Assembly (NCBI GenBank): GCA_030522415.1
Contig: CM060125.1
Span: 29,761,167 to 29,825,166, forward strand
DNA: 64,000 nt
DNA from: Channallabes apus
Lineage: Eukaryota > Chordata > Actinopteri > Siluriformes > Clariidae
Direction of reading: 5' to 3'
Shown one piece after another: positions 12,230 to 23,470 of this stretch. Both the position numbers and the translations under genes were made by a program. Below the pieces are notes generated by a model that was given only the letters and a program-made list of their open reading frames with translations, did no database searches and had not been told where the DNA came from. Every line of letters starts with the position of its first letter. Positions within the stretch are counted from its first letter, which is position 1.

Positions 12230-12583
12230 GCGGCGGCACGGTGGTGTAGTGGTTAGCACTGTCGCCTCGCACCTCCAGGGTCCGGGTTCGATTCCCGGCC
12301 AGGCTTGATTCCCGTCTCTGCCTGCATGGAGTTTGCATGTTCTCCCCGTGCTTAGGGTTTCCTCCGGGTACTCCGGTTTCCTCCCACAGTCCAAAGACAT
12401 GCAGATTAGGCTAATTGGCGTTCCCAAATTGACCATAGTGTGTGTGTGTGCTCTGTGATGGATTGGCACGCTGTCCAGGGTGTACCCTGCCTCGTGCCCT
12501 GAGTCTCCTGGGATAGGCTCCAGGTCCCCGCGACCCTAAATACAGGATAAAGCGTTATAGAAGATGAATGAATGAATGAATGA
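12230..12583 (+). mobile_element. DANA/Mermaid-like tRNA-derived SINE with 12-bp target duplication
   Basis: Head GGCACGGTGGTGTAGTGGTT with B-box GGGTTCGATTCCC, the conserved CTCCGGTTTCCTCCCACAGT block, and tail GATGAATGAATGAATG. ACATTTTGTCTG at 12218-12229 is repeated at 12584-12595, an exact target-site duplication. It inserted into or next to the mariner remnant. Confidence 0.93.
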
Positions 12584-12599
12584 ACATTTTGTCTGTTTT

Positions 12600-13427
12600 C
12601 TGAGGAATGCCCGAATATGGAAAAGAAAATTGGAAAAATAATAAGCTGTTTTGGACTGAGTGTTCAGGATAATTACTGCAGCATTAGCCATTTAATTTCT
12701 CGTCCTCTCCAGTTGAGTTATGATCAGTGCTCTGACGTAAGTTAAGTCCATTACAGACGCTAATAGCACTAAAGCGCTCCTGCTTTCTCTTTCAGGCAGG
12801 AAAATATTTTCTCTTGTGCATTGATGATTGAAGTATTAATCGGGTCGATGGACGGGGACCGGGGCTCTTCTGGCTGAAATGAAGAGGAGGATGAGAGCGC
12901 AACTTTAATCCATAAACTCGTAAATACGTCTGATTCAAATCCTGAAATATCATCAACTGCTGGCATGGAAGAGTGGAATCATTGAGTCAATCAGGAAGAA
13001 GCTTTTACGCTTCATCACAGACACTATGCATCCAGTTTTAGGCTAACCGCTGCACTGCTAATCAGACTGACTAGCAGGTAAATCTTCGTCATGATGAACG
13101 TACAGCATGCTTGGAATTTTGACGTCAGAAAGAATTTTTTTATATTCTTGATGTTTCGTTTCTTTTTTTCTCTCAGTTGCCTGGGGACGAAGTAAAAACT
13201 GTCCTGACCGTCTTAACCTCTCGAATCGTGTTCAGTCTGCCACAAACTAATCACAGAGTTCCCACTGAACACACTATTTAAGTACTTGAATTCACCTGGT
13301 GCGCTCGTTCATCCAGAGTGATGGACTAAGTGGAGCAGAAACCAATCTGACCAAAGAGTTGCTTAAAAAAAATTATCCAAGCAATGCTGAAAAAAATAAA
13401 AAGGAAAATTGCAGAAAGACACAACAA
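12600..13427. other. no gene recognised
   Basis: Nothing identifiable apart from short random ORFs. It lies between the SINE at 12230 and the AAT repeat. Confidence 0.6.
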
Positions 13428-13483
13428 GACATAATAATATATATAATAATAATAATAGATATAATAATAATAATAACAACAAC

Positions 13484-13522
<39 letters not shown>
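13428..13522. repeat. (AAT)n microsatellite
   Basis: AATAAT trinucleotide array with CAA and ATA interruptions. Apparent poly-Asn, poly-Ile and poly-Leu ORFs are its translations. Confidence 0.95.
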
Positions 13523-13523
<1 letters not shown>

Positions 13524-13709
13524 TTGTTATTAATTTGAGCCATCTGTACAAAACAATATATAAAATAGCATCAATGACGTCTCGCAGCCTTTTGTGATGT
13601 TTGTGAAAAAAAATCTCTTGAAATCCTATCTTTAGAATATTTAAATAAGCATTTCATGATGTAGTAAGAAAACCCTCAGCTTCATTGTGACTGCTTATAA
13701 AAATAACTT

Positions 13710-14158
13710 GGCCCCCCGAGTGGTGCAGTGGTAAAGTTCTCGCCCTATCAACCGGAGATCGCTGGTTCGGTTCCCGGGTGATGCTGTAACCTCTCGCAGC
13801 CGGAGGTCTGGAGAGAGCTGATTGGCCGAGCTCTCTCAGAGGGGAGGGATGAGAGGAACTTCGTGCTCCCACATTAATCACGGCTCTACAGCCAATCAGG
13901 GGCGTCTGTGAGCTCACACAAGTGGAAGGAGTGGATAGCGCTGTCCTCCGAGTGTGTTACTCCGCCCCCAGCGGTGCCTGAGCGAGCAGTTTGAAAAAAT
14001 GCGGTCGGCTGGCGTCACGTGGTTCAGAGGAAACACGTGATAGTCTTCAGCCCTCCCGACTGAGTGGTAGTAGTAGCCTTAATGTGAGAGCGCCCCTAGT
14101 GGCGGGGATGAATTGGACACGACTAAATTAGGGAGGAAATCCAGGAAGAAAAAAAAAA
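13710..14158 (+). mobile_element. tRNA-derived SINE, second family, full-length-looking copy
   Basis: A ~450-bp element with head GAGTGGTGCAGTGGTAAAG and B-box-like GCTGGTTCGGTTCCCG, a body containing GGCTGGCGTCACGTGG and tail GACACGACTAAATT then A-rich sequence. Paired with the copy at 8285-8680. No clear target duplication was seen. Confidence 0.85.
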
Positions 14159-14159
14159 C

Positions 14160-15451
14160 TTTCTCAATTTTGCTATATTTCACTTACTGCACTCTGTAGT
14201 GCAAAAAAAATCCTGCATACCACAATACCCGACTCGGTATGACGGCCCACACGAGTTCTGATAACGTGCTGCGTTCAACTCGCCATAAATTTTGACAGAA
14301 TTTCCATGTGCCACTGCAGCTCACACAGACCCAGAACATCAGCGGTCCGCCTCCACAGCCTCACAGTAGGGATGGAGAACGTCTCCTCACCCGGCCTCTT
14401 GACTCTTCCTCACACACAGCCTTTATGCTTGTGGCGAAAAAGTTTGGTGTCAACACTTTAAATGACTTTGTGCCAGGATTTTTGAGGCCTGTCTAGGTGG
14501 TGTTTGGCGTAACATCAATAGGCGGGTTTGTGGCATTGACGCACTAACATTTTCTCTTTTTTTCTGGCAACTCGACCATGCAGTTTGATTAAGTACCCTT
14601 TCTCTCCCCTAGAGAAGCCTGGATTGGAGCTGAAGTTGCTTGTGGGTTTTCCTTCACATTGTGGGTTTTTCAAGGCTGTTGTAGCTGAAATCGTTGCTGG
14701 CCAACCCGACCGTGGCCTGGTGACAGCAGAACCGCTCATTTTTCACTTCTTAATCAGAGCTCGAACACCACAGACTGGTGTTTACCAGCCTTAACCCATG
14801 GCAGAAGAAAGAGAGAGCTCAGAAACACACACACTGACCCATTACACTCGTTTAACTATACTGTATATCACTCCCTGTCCCAGGTAACTATTAAGTCGCA
14901 TTATGGGTGAGAGTCGGTCTGTACGGTCTGCGGTACTGAGAAGAGAGCGGCTGTCTGACAAAACCCACATCCATAAGCAGTCACAGAAGCACTTTCAGTA
15001 AGAACACACATCTGATTACGTTATGTCGTCTTAAACAACACGCCATTTCCTTAGTGATTTGAAGTCATTCGAAACTAACACCAGCTACTCAGCTAACTAG
15101 CTTCTAACACAAGGCTGAATCCCAAATCCCTCTCTATCACCTGATTAAGGGCACTACTTGGTGTGTGGAACAAGGCATGGTACACCCCACATAGTTCACT
15201 AGCTTTCCATTTAACACTATTTGGGATTCGACTCTGGAACCCGGAATTTAACGGAGCTGATATTCTAAATCGAAATAAGTGTAAAAATAAAGTAAATCTC
15301 GTAAGTTTCTCAGGATTGTCCACAACCTCCATGGTTTATTCTCTTCACCTTTTGGCTACAGAGTACAAGTAAGAATTTATAACTACTTTCACTTTATGAA
15401 TAAATATAAATTATTATTTATACTCATCTTTACAACCAGGGTGTATAAAAA

Positions 15452-15455
<4 letters not shown>
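14160..15455. other. no confident gene; open on both strands at 14515-14794
   Basis: A plus frame (14585-14794) and a minus frame (14515-14739) are both open and neither resembles a known domain. A pyrimidine run ending CCCCTAG precedes 14613, but no donor or partner exon fits. Confidence 0.5.
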
Positions 15456-15526
<71 letters not shown>

Positions 15527-15532
15527 TTTAAG
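15456..15532. repeat. (AT)n plus poly-T
   Basis: About 25 TA units followed by a run of T residues. Confidence 0.95.
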
Positions 15533-15746
15533 ATTTTGTTCGGTTTGTCCTGGAAAAGCTTTTACACATAACTTTACTTAGAGGTTGAAAAATAATGTTA
15601 TTTTTTTATTAATGTTTTATTTTAATAAAATTATATATTTTTTAATAAAATACATTTTAAAAGCAAATGTCTCTCCCTCTGTTCTTCACGCACACACACA
15701 CACACACATGCAACATCTCAGTTTTGTTTAGCTTAAGTAAAGATTT

Positions 15747-16112
15747 GCGGCGCGGTGGTGTAGTGGTTAGCACTGTCGCCTTGCACCTCCAGGGTCTGGG
15801 TTCGATTCCCGGCCAGGCTCGATTCCCGTCTCTGTGTGCATGGAGTTTGCATGTTCTCCCCGTGCTTGGTGGGTTTCCTCCGGGTACTCCGGTTTCCTCC
15901 CACAGTCCAAAGATATGCAGGTTAGGCTAATTGGCGTTCCTAAATTGACCTTAGTGTGTGAATGAATGAATGAGTGTGTGTGTGTGTGTGCTCTGTGATG
16001 GATTGGCACGCTGTCCAGGGTGTACCCTGCCTCGTGCCCTGAGTCTCCTGGGATAGGCTCCAGGCCCCCGCGACCCTAAATACAGAATAAAGCGGTATAG
16101 AAGATGAATGAA
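15747..16112 (+). mobile_element. DANA/Mermaid-like SINE with 13-bp target duplication
   Basis: Near full length. TAAGTAAAGATTT at 15734-15746 is repeated exactly at 16113-16125. The internal (TG)n and the GAATGAATGA tail are typical of the family. Confidence 0.94.
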
Positions 16113-16125
16113 TAAGTAAAGATTT

Positions 16126-17337
16126 TTCTGGAATTTTTTTTTGTCCAACCTAAAAGTCTGTGAATTTGTTAAACGATTCTTAAACTAAATTAAAAAAAAA
16201 AAAAACCTTTTAAACAAATAAACAATATTGTTAATTTTCATTTTTTCATCTAGGAGAAATAATTTACAAGGCATGTACACATGACATATTTAGGAGTTTT
16301 CTATTCAGTGATGAATAAAGTAAGGTTTATGAGCGGATGATTTAAAAAGCTCAGTTTGAGGATTTTCCCGTATCGTCAGCCCCCCTGAGAATCTGTCACG
16401 GAACAGCCCTAAAGTAAAAAAAGTCAACATGCTGTGCTTGTTTTTGGCAAAATGTTTTTGAAATTTCACGTTCCTTTCATAAATCTGGTTTTCGCCTCCA
16501 GTCTGTCCTTCTTAACCCCATCTGCGCGTCCGCCTGACTCTGTGTTCCCCCATTTCCATGCTGTGCCCCCTGAAACGAGGACCTCTCTGCCATGGCAACC
16601 TGGATGTTGTTTAGCCAGCATCAAGGACCGCGTTGCCATGGCAACATTGTTTATCTGGAGTGTGGAGGTCACGTGATCGAGTCTGACCTGATCTTGAAAC
16701 CCAAACTCTGAGTGTGACAAAGGGATGTGCTGGTGTGTTCAGAGTTTGTACAGAGAGTGTTAAAGGTGTGTGGAGTGTGTGTGTGTGTGTGTGTGTGTGC
16801 TGCGTGTGCTGTACTTAACATCATTTATGCATCCTAAAAAACAGAGCAAACCAAGGAAAAGAAATACATTGTAATGATTGAATAAACTAATGAACTGAAA
16901 AATTAATCACAAAAACATTCTCATGCCTGTTGTAGGAGATTTGGGTGGAGAACACGGGACACCTTACGCAACACTGTGTGTGCTGAGTCCTTCCTTTCAG
17001 ATTTACTAAGAATAAATAAATAAATTAGCAAACGAACAACTATTAAAAAAAAAAGCAAATCAGGGAGAAAATTTAAATAAAAGTACACATTAAAAAAAAC
17101 AATATATCTAGCCAAAAATTAAGAAGAAAAAATAAAAGCTACTGTATTACAAATAAATAAATTGAAAAAACGTTCTAATGAAATATTGGGTAAGAATTAA
17201 TTTATTTAAATAGTTTTAATCATCGAATGAAAGTAAAAAAATAAATAAAAATAACGAAGGTTATACGGAGGCTTCAGGACTGTAATAAGGTCCAGTATGT
17301 ACTGTATGAGTGTCATGATATACAGTATGCTAATGTC
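16126..17337. other. intergenic stretch with a palindromic X-box-like site
   Basis: No coding sequence recognised. GTTGCCATGGCAAC at 16632-16645 is a perfect palindrome matching the RFX X-box consensus, and TCTGCCATGGCAAC at 16586-16599 matches 12 of 14 positions. A (TG)n run lies at 16777-16799. Confidence 0.5.
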
Positions 17338-17990
17338 CAGCATTGGGGAAGTTACTCAAAAAAAGTAGTCTACCACAAATGACTAATTACTACTTTAAAA
17401 CTTTAATTTAATTACATTACTGATTATTATGTAAAGATTACTAATTATGTTACTTTGAAGCTACTTTGAAAACATCTGTCACGACGCGCGACTGTGATGG
17501 GCTGCGCCTCAACCTGTTGTCTCCCCCTTCTGCAGGTGTGCGAAGGGGCGAGGCTGCTACTGTAGGTCGGGCCAGGGGCGTTAATTAATGTTAACAGATT
17601 TTGGACTTTCTCCGCGTTCCTCCCTCCTTTAATCCTCTCCTTCCCTGTTTTTTTTCTAAATAAAATCACCCCTTTTCCCGTAAGACCTCGCCTCGTGTCC
17701 GTGTGTCTGTGGTGTCGCCTGTGCAAAAAGAGCGAACCTATTACAACTTCAAATGTAAAACTACGAAGCTCTCCGAAAACTGATTAAATCGCGTGACGCT
17801 GCCGCACAAAATGTGATTTTTATTAAATTATTATATAATTTATTAAATTATTTAACACTACATTTGTAACGCTAGTAACGTAACGTTATTGACATTGGCA
17901 ACTGTACAGTAATCAAATGACATGCGTTTAAGATGTAACGCGTTACATCACTGCGTTATCAGGAAAAGTAATTAGATAACGCGTTACACA
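17338..17990. mobile_element. DNA transposon remnant with GTAACGCGTTAC motifs
   Basis: The left end AGCATTGGGGAAGTTACTCA and the right end (reverse complement CACTGTGTAACGCG) plus repeated TAACGCGTTAC palindromes (17937, 17977) match a widespread fish transposon terminus I recognise but cannot name. It appears split by the LTR-like block at 17477-17745. Confidence 0.5.
17477..17745 (+). mobile_element. possible solo LTR (~270 bp)
   Basis: A GC-rich block in AT-rich surroundings starts TGTCACGACG and ends CCTATTACA, with AATAAA inside (CTAAATAAAATC). The flanks ACATC and ACTTC are an imperfect 5-bp duplication. No internal retroelement sequence is present, so the call is tentative. Confidence 0.35.
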
Positions 17991-18364
17991 GTGATGCAGT
18001 GATGACTGCGCTTATGACTAACGTATAACATAAAATGTAACATTTAACATAAAATGTAATCTAAGATATGTTTTTACTTCAATAACATGCAAATAAAACA
18101 CATAATTTATGTATAATATAAACCCAAGCAGGCGGCACGTTACATTTTAAATGCATTTCATTGAAGATTGACGCTCCCTGTGACTGAGCGTGCAGCCTTA
18201 TGCTGCCATCTGCTGGTGTGTTACAAAACTAGTCTCAAAACTTTTTGATACCACCTTATATAGTGTAGATTTTATATAATAAACCCTGTTCAGTACTGCT
18301 GGACCATCGCTCTCCTTGCTCCTGTTAACTCAAAATATATAAGTAAAGTGACAGTTTTGAGTAA

Positions 18365-18400
<36 letters not shown>

Positions 18401-18526
18401 GTCGGGGTCTTGATGTGCCGCAGTGATGTCAGAGAGGGAGGAGGTGAGTGTAGAACGTTTTCCTCATCAGTATCATTTATAATGTTTCTTTTCCCTGAGA
18501 ACACTCTGTAACAGGGAGGATTGTAT

Positions 18527-18560
<34 letters not shown>

Positions 18561-19023
18561 CAGAGAGAGAGAACATGATTTAAAAGGGGAGGATATTGTG
18601 CACTGTTCTGTCCCGTCTCTCACCGCTCCTTCTTCTCTTTCATTCCTCCATCTGCTTTAACACTCACGAACTGATTCACAACTAAAACGGAAGAAACAGT
18701 CGCTTCCTTCCGTCTCATCAACTGAGGAGGACAAAAAGTCGACCTGGCCGTTCCGAGGCCCTCGGTGCCGTGTGGGACGGTTTTACATTCCGGCGTCTGA
18801 TGAGAGACGCATCGAGTCTTCAGTTCTGACAAATAACAGAGAAGAACTGACTAGAGAGAGAGAGAGAGAGAGAGGGAGTGTGTGTGTGTATATAAAAGAC
18901 AGAAGGAGAGAGAATATGAAAGAGAGAGAGAGAGTATAAGAAAGAGAGAGAAACTTTTTTTCAGTTTTTATTGTCGTGGTTTAAGGAAAGGGACTATTTA
19001 CATTTTCACTTTACATACATATT

Positions 19024-19061
<38 letters not shown>

Positions 19062-19098
19062 TATTTACATATTTTTCTTCACTGTCCTGTACTGCAGG
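17991..19098. other. microsatellite-rich intergenic stretch
   Basis: (TG)n at 18371-18398 and 18521-18550, (GA)n at 18853-18874 and 18918-18934, (CA)n at 19029-19058. No gene other than the candidate exon that follows. Confidence 0.6.
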
Positions 19099-19441
19099 TT
19101 CTCAGTTTACTGATGGGTTCTGTGGTGGACGTCTCCTCTCTTCTTCTCCTGGGGATGATGAACGTCCCGACACGGGCGGCTCCTTCATGATCGCCTCGTC
19201 CTTAATGAACGAGGACGCGGTTGAGATCACCACTCTTGTCGCGGGGACAGACAGAGGTGTGACCTCGACCTCAGATTCTCTCACACATGACTCGGCTCTT
19301 TATGAGAGAACTCACGATGTCCCACCGCCAGCAGCACCTCCTCCACCCGTACTCCGTCCCCCGGGACACACACCTGACGTCATGCCGGAGTCTCCACACC
19401 ACACCAGAGGCCATGCTGCCCCGCCCACTCTCACACTATAA
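19099..19441 (+). CDS. candidate terminal exon of an unrecognised host gene
   Basis: A pyrimidine-rich run ending CTGTACTGCAG precedes an open frame of about 114 codons to TAA at 19439-19441. The translation includes SQFTDGFCGG, GGSFMIASSLMNEDAVEIT, a proline-rich stretch PPPAAPPPPVLRPPG and the end APPTLTL. Codon use is GC-rich and unlike the surrounding repeats, and an AATAAA lies 45 bases after the stop. I do not recognise the protein and found no upstream exon with matching phase in the window, so it could equally be chance. Confidence 0.35.
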
Positions 19442-19485
19442 AGTTTAAACTTTTTTTTGTTTGTTTTTTTTTAACAACATTCACT

Positions 19486-19491
19486 AATAAA
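19486..19491 (+). promoter_or_regulatory. AATAAA polyadenylation hexamer after the candidate exon
   Basis: AATAAA 45 bases past the TAA at 19439-19441. It would serve the putative plus-strand terminal exon, but the hexamer is frequent by chance in this AT-rich stretch. Confidence 0.3.
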
Positions 19492-20329
19492 AAAATTATA
19501 AAATGAGGAAAAAACAGAAAGTCTTTCAATACTTGGCAAGATGCCAAACACAAACAGCCTTTCACATGCTTTACTACAATGCAGAGAGAGAGAGAGAGAG
19601 AGTGTGTGTAAAAGTGAGCTAAAGCCAGAGCAAGAAAGGACGAGAGAGAGACAGTGTGTGTGTGAGTGAGAGAGAGAGAGACAATAAGAGAGTGAGAGAT
19701 CAGGTTTGACACTCTAATGGGTTTCTTCTCCTTCCATCTCTCTTCATCTCTCCATCACGCCCACAATAGGACCCGAGAAAAAGGTTCATACAAGAAACAC
19801 TCCAGAATGTCCACCCATCTCTCTCTCTCTCTCTCTATCTCACACACACACACACTCTCTCTATCTCTCTCTCTCTCTCTCACATACACACACACTCTCT
19901 CTCTCTCTCTCTCTTCCTTCCTCTTTACCTCATGTTCTTGTCTCCCCTGCACAAGCTTCTCCAGTCCAGATGCTGTGATCATGAAACACTAAACGGGTGG
20001 ACAGAGAGGACGGACCTCGACATCCTTCACTTTTACACTTTTATCTTCCAGTAAATTTTCATTCAAAATTACTAATTACTAATTTTGCCATCATAGTTTT
20101 TTTTTTGTCTGCAAATAAGTTTTCAATACCATTTTTTAAAATCTAAACAGTTAACTATCATCCTGATTGAGCAAAGTGACAGAGGGGCGGAGCTAAAGTT
20201 CCATCTTGTGATGTCACAGTTAGGGGTTTAACACACGTGAGTTAGAGGAGATGTTCGTTATCGAAATGTGCTAACGCTGTTAATTCCACGATTAAATAAG
20301 GACCTTAATTACTGACATTCTTTCACCTC

Positions 20330-20360
<31 letters not shown>

Positions 20361-20682
20361 GTTCAACCCATCTGGTTTGAACTGTACACGATTCACCTGG
20401 AATAATCACTTAAAATACCTGGATTTTTATTGCTCGGTTTCCACTGAAGCAGATTTTTGGGTGAAATCAGGTGAAGATCATGTGAGGATCGATTAGACTG
20501 AGAGACTGTTTAGACGACTTGGAAAGTAAAAAGCCGAGACTGATAACGTTAGTGTTGTTCACTTTTTCTTTCCTATTAAGCATGTGTAAACAACTCTCCT
20601 TGTGCGTGTACAGTTTTGAAGAAACACATTCTACATTTTAAAGAGTGTACCATCACAAAGAACATCGACACCACCTGTTGGT

Positions 20683-20737
<55 letters not shown>

Positions 20738-20804
20738 GATTAGCAATAAGGAGGACTTAATTTTTATCACTACTGAGTTTCAAAAAGTTGTCCCTGAACC
20801 AAGG
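19492..20804. other. microsatellite-rich intergenic stretch
   Basis: GA/CT and CA runs at 19579-19690 and 19819-19912; (TG)n at 20335-20358. No coding sequence recognised. Confidence 0.6.
20686..20733. repeat. (GT)n microsatellite
   Basis: Uninterrupted run of about 23 GT units. Confidence 0.95.
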
Positions 20805-22050
20805 AGTTACTGTACTTTCTCATAAAGCTGGATGGATAGTAGAGGCTGTTGGGTGTCATCTGTACAACAGTGAAATTGAATGAAACCTTTCCTGAAAATA
20901 CAACCAAGCGGTAAAAGGTATATAATAAATATCAATGGGCCCAGGACAGAGACTTGGGGAACCCCGCTAGTGAGTGGGACAAACTGGAATCTAAAACCAG
21001 GCAAGAGCTGTGTGAGTAATTGTAATAAAGACTAGGGCAGCATGATTAATTGAAAAAAATCTCAATCTCAATTTACGCATACATTCGATCTCCCTGCATT
21101 CAGAAAACGCAGCATGTGTGGATTCAGGAGACTCTGAGAACAGATCACGAGCTACAGAACAGTATACTAGAAAAGTGTGAAGATTGAAAGCAATAAAATC
21201 TTTCATTATAAAATCTATTTAACTACAAACTACAGTAAGTACAACACGTCCTACAAACATAAACTCAACAAACATTTTCTTTATCCTGACTGAAAACAAT
21301 AAGAATTATACAAATGAATACATGTGATGATGGAGTGTTTCATTCATGTGATTTATTAGTTATGTATAATTATTAATTTTAACATTCTGTTTATGTTCAT
21401 CGTGTTCATGGTCAGTTTTAAGTTATTTACTTTTGGAGCTATAAAATGAGAAAGAGTAGCTTTTTTTGTGACAAGAGTTGAATGTCCTGTGCAGATAGCA
21501 CATTTACAATTTTTTTTTTATTTATTTCTGCAAATGTTTTATTTAAAACAAATGAGAATTGTGACGTGTAGGATGGCGTGTGAGACAGAATCAAAGGCTG
21601 CACTTAAATCTAGAAGAATGAATCAGGTTAAAAGCCATCAAGAGCTCACTGTTGATCTTCACTAAGTCCAGACTAAAATTGATCAAACAAATGATGATCA
21701 GTGAAGAGAGCACGAGTCTGAGCTCCAGCTGTTCTCTCAAGGATTTTATAGAGAAACAGTACATTTGAAATGCTTTCTTTCTGGTCTGTGCCAGGTTTCT
21801 TGAGTACAGGAGTTATTGTTCTGCGAAGTAAAGGACCCAGACAGGAAGTAAGAGAGGACTGAATAATGTCAGTTATTAAAGACGACGACGAAGGTAGACA
21901 AGCTTTTACTAAGTGTGTAGGAACGGGGTCGAGCTGGCAGGTACAGGATTCAGAGTCATGAATATTGTAAGTGCAGATATTTCAGCAAGAGTTTAAAACA
22001 AGACAGAAAAGAACAGAGGGGAAGCTGAGTAAGTGCACTGTATATTGTGT
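20805..22050 (-). mobile_element. degraded L2-clade LINE in two pieces
   Basis: 20807-21004 encodes FVPLTSGVPQVSVLGPLIFI and FHCCTDDTQ, a decayed RT core in which YADD has become CTDD. 21557-22050 encodes, with frameshifts, the upstream RT part (AAFDSVSHAIL near 21560-21590). The 21030-21556 interval, starting TAGGGCAGCATGATTAATTG, looks like a separate AT-rich hAT-like insertion. Confidence 0.75.
21033..21556 (+). mobile_element. possible hAT-like insertion inside the L2 fragment
   Basis: It starts TAGGGCAGCATGATTAATTG, a terminus common among fish hAT-like elements, and separates two consecutive L2 segments. Its other end and target duplication are not clear. Confidence 0.4.
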
Positions 22051-22237
22051 TACTGGGAAATGGCTTTACAATGTTAAAACGTTGAGCATTTGAGCAGACC
22101 TAATTAAATGTGCATTAGAGCCAGATTTAACAGTGGAAAAAGCATCCTTAGAGTCGGGGCTTAACCCATCCATCCATCTATGAACCTGTTGTTCGACTAG
22201 AGACCGTAGAGTCCAGTGGTGACCGTTGTATTTATTC

Positions 22238-22430
22238 CCAGTTGCACCGTCAACATTCACACACACATTTACACACTATAGGCATTTTGGGAACGCCAAA
22301 TAACAACTGTGGGAGGAAACCGGAATACACGGAGGAAACCCACGCACGGGGAGAACATGCGAGCTTCATGCACACAGACCCAACACGCGAATCAAACCCG
22401 AGACAAGATGGTGGAAGAAGACAACGCTAA
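22238..22430 (-). mobile_element. degraded DANA/Mermaid-like SINE
   Basis: CTGTGGGAGGAAACCGGAAT, GGAGGAAACCCACGCA and GGGGAGAACATGCGAGC are the reverse complement of the SINE body. The head is decayed to CGCTAACCAC. Confidence 0.8.
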
Positions 22431-23089
22431 CCACGAAGACAGGAGGCCTGATGATGAGGGAAACAAGTCCAGTCAGTTACATCTTATGATTCTTTTGTGT
22501 GGCAATTCATGTAACACCAGACTAACTTCAAAATCTAATTTTAAAAACAAATAATTTTATTTATGTACAGTACTGTCAAAGTTATGATTTATTTTTTACA
22601 TTCCAGAACAATACTGTATTATTTCAAAACTATAAAATAACAGATTAGGTAATTAATTAACAACAACATCAGCAGTCAGTTGTTATTGTAAGACATGAAG
22701 GTCAGCTGTTCTGGATCAGTTCTTACAAGAACAGTATTGTATGTCGAGTGTGTTTGTAAAACCCATCAGGCTCCATGATGATGAAACTGTCTCTCATGAA
22801 GACCTTCCCAGGACAACAAGACCAAAACTGACCTCTGCTGCAGACGAGACGTTCATTTAGCCTCATAAATCACCAATTAACCTCAACCAGCACCTCAGAT
22901 TAGAGGCGTTATGAAGCTTTACAGAGCAGAAGGAGCAGATAAACATCTCAATATCAACTGTTCAAAGGAGATTATTGTAGATTTTGGATAAACGCCTTCA
23001 GTGTTGTTTTTACAGTGTAGAAAGCAATAAAAACCAGGAACGACCATGGAGTTAGAAGGGGTGTCCAAATTTCTGACAGGTACTTTATT

Positions 23090-23315
23090 CAATTCAATTA
23101 TCAATTTTTATTTATATAGCGTTTTTAACAATGGTCATTGTCTCAAAGCAGCTTCACAAAAATGAAAGAAATTGTTTGTTTTTTTTAAAGAAATTTTATG
23201 GAAGTGTGTATGTGTGAAAAAATGTGTCTAGATAATAATGAGATGAATGAATGATGAATGAAATGTGCCAAGGGTGACGGCGACAGTGGCAAGGAAAAAC
23301 TCCCTGAGACGAGAT
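23090..23315 (-). mobile_element. L2-type LINE 3' end
   Basis: ATTCAATTCAATTATCAATT, then ATTTATATAGCGTTTTTAAC and CTCAAAGCAGCTTCACAAAA, through GGCAAGGAAAAACTCCCTGA. Same subfamily as the 4183 copy, 5' truncated. Confidence 0.9.
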
Positions 23316-23470
23316 GTTTCATACAGTATGAGGTGGTAAAATGTTGCAGTTCCTCTATAATCCTACAGGTGGTGCTCTCTTAACTGTTTGCACACTGACA
23401 GGCAGCACAGTATCCTGTCTGATAGGAGCGAATCATTTGCTGAAGCTTGTTTAGAATTTTCAAGAAATTA
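23316..23470 (+). mobile_element. hAT-like non-autonomous repeat, copy 2
   Basis: TGAGGTGGTAAAATG, CCTCTATAATCCTACAGGTG and GACAGGCAGCACAG align with 7575-7810 (inverted) and 63480-63612. Confidence 0.65.

Noticed and set aside
14515..14794. Overlapping ORFs open on both strands
   Set aside because: No recognised domain, no fitting exon partner; dual-strand openness of this length occurs by chance.
18971..19095. Extension of the candidate exon ORF upstream to 18971
   Set aside because: The upstream part translates a (CA)n repeat and precedes a plausible splice acceptor, so it is unlikely to be coding.
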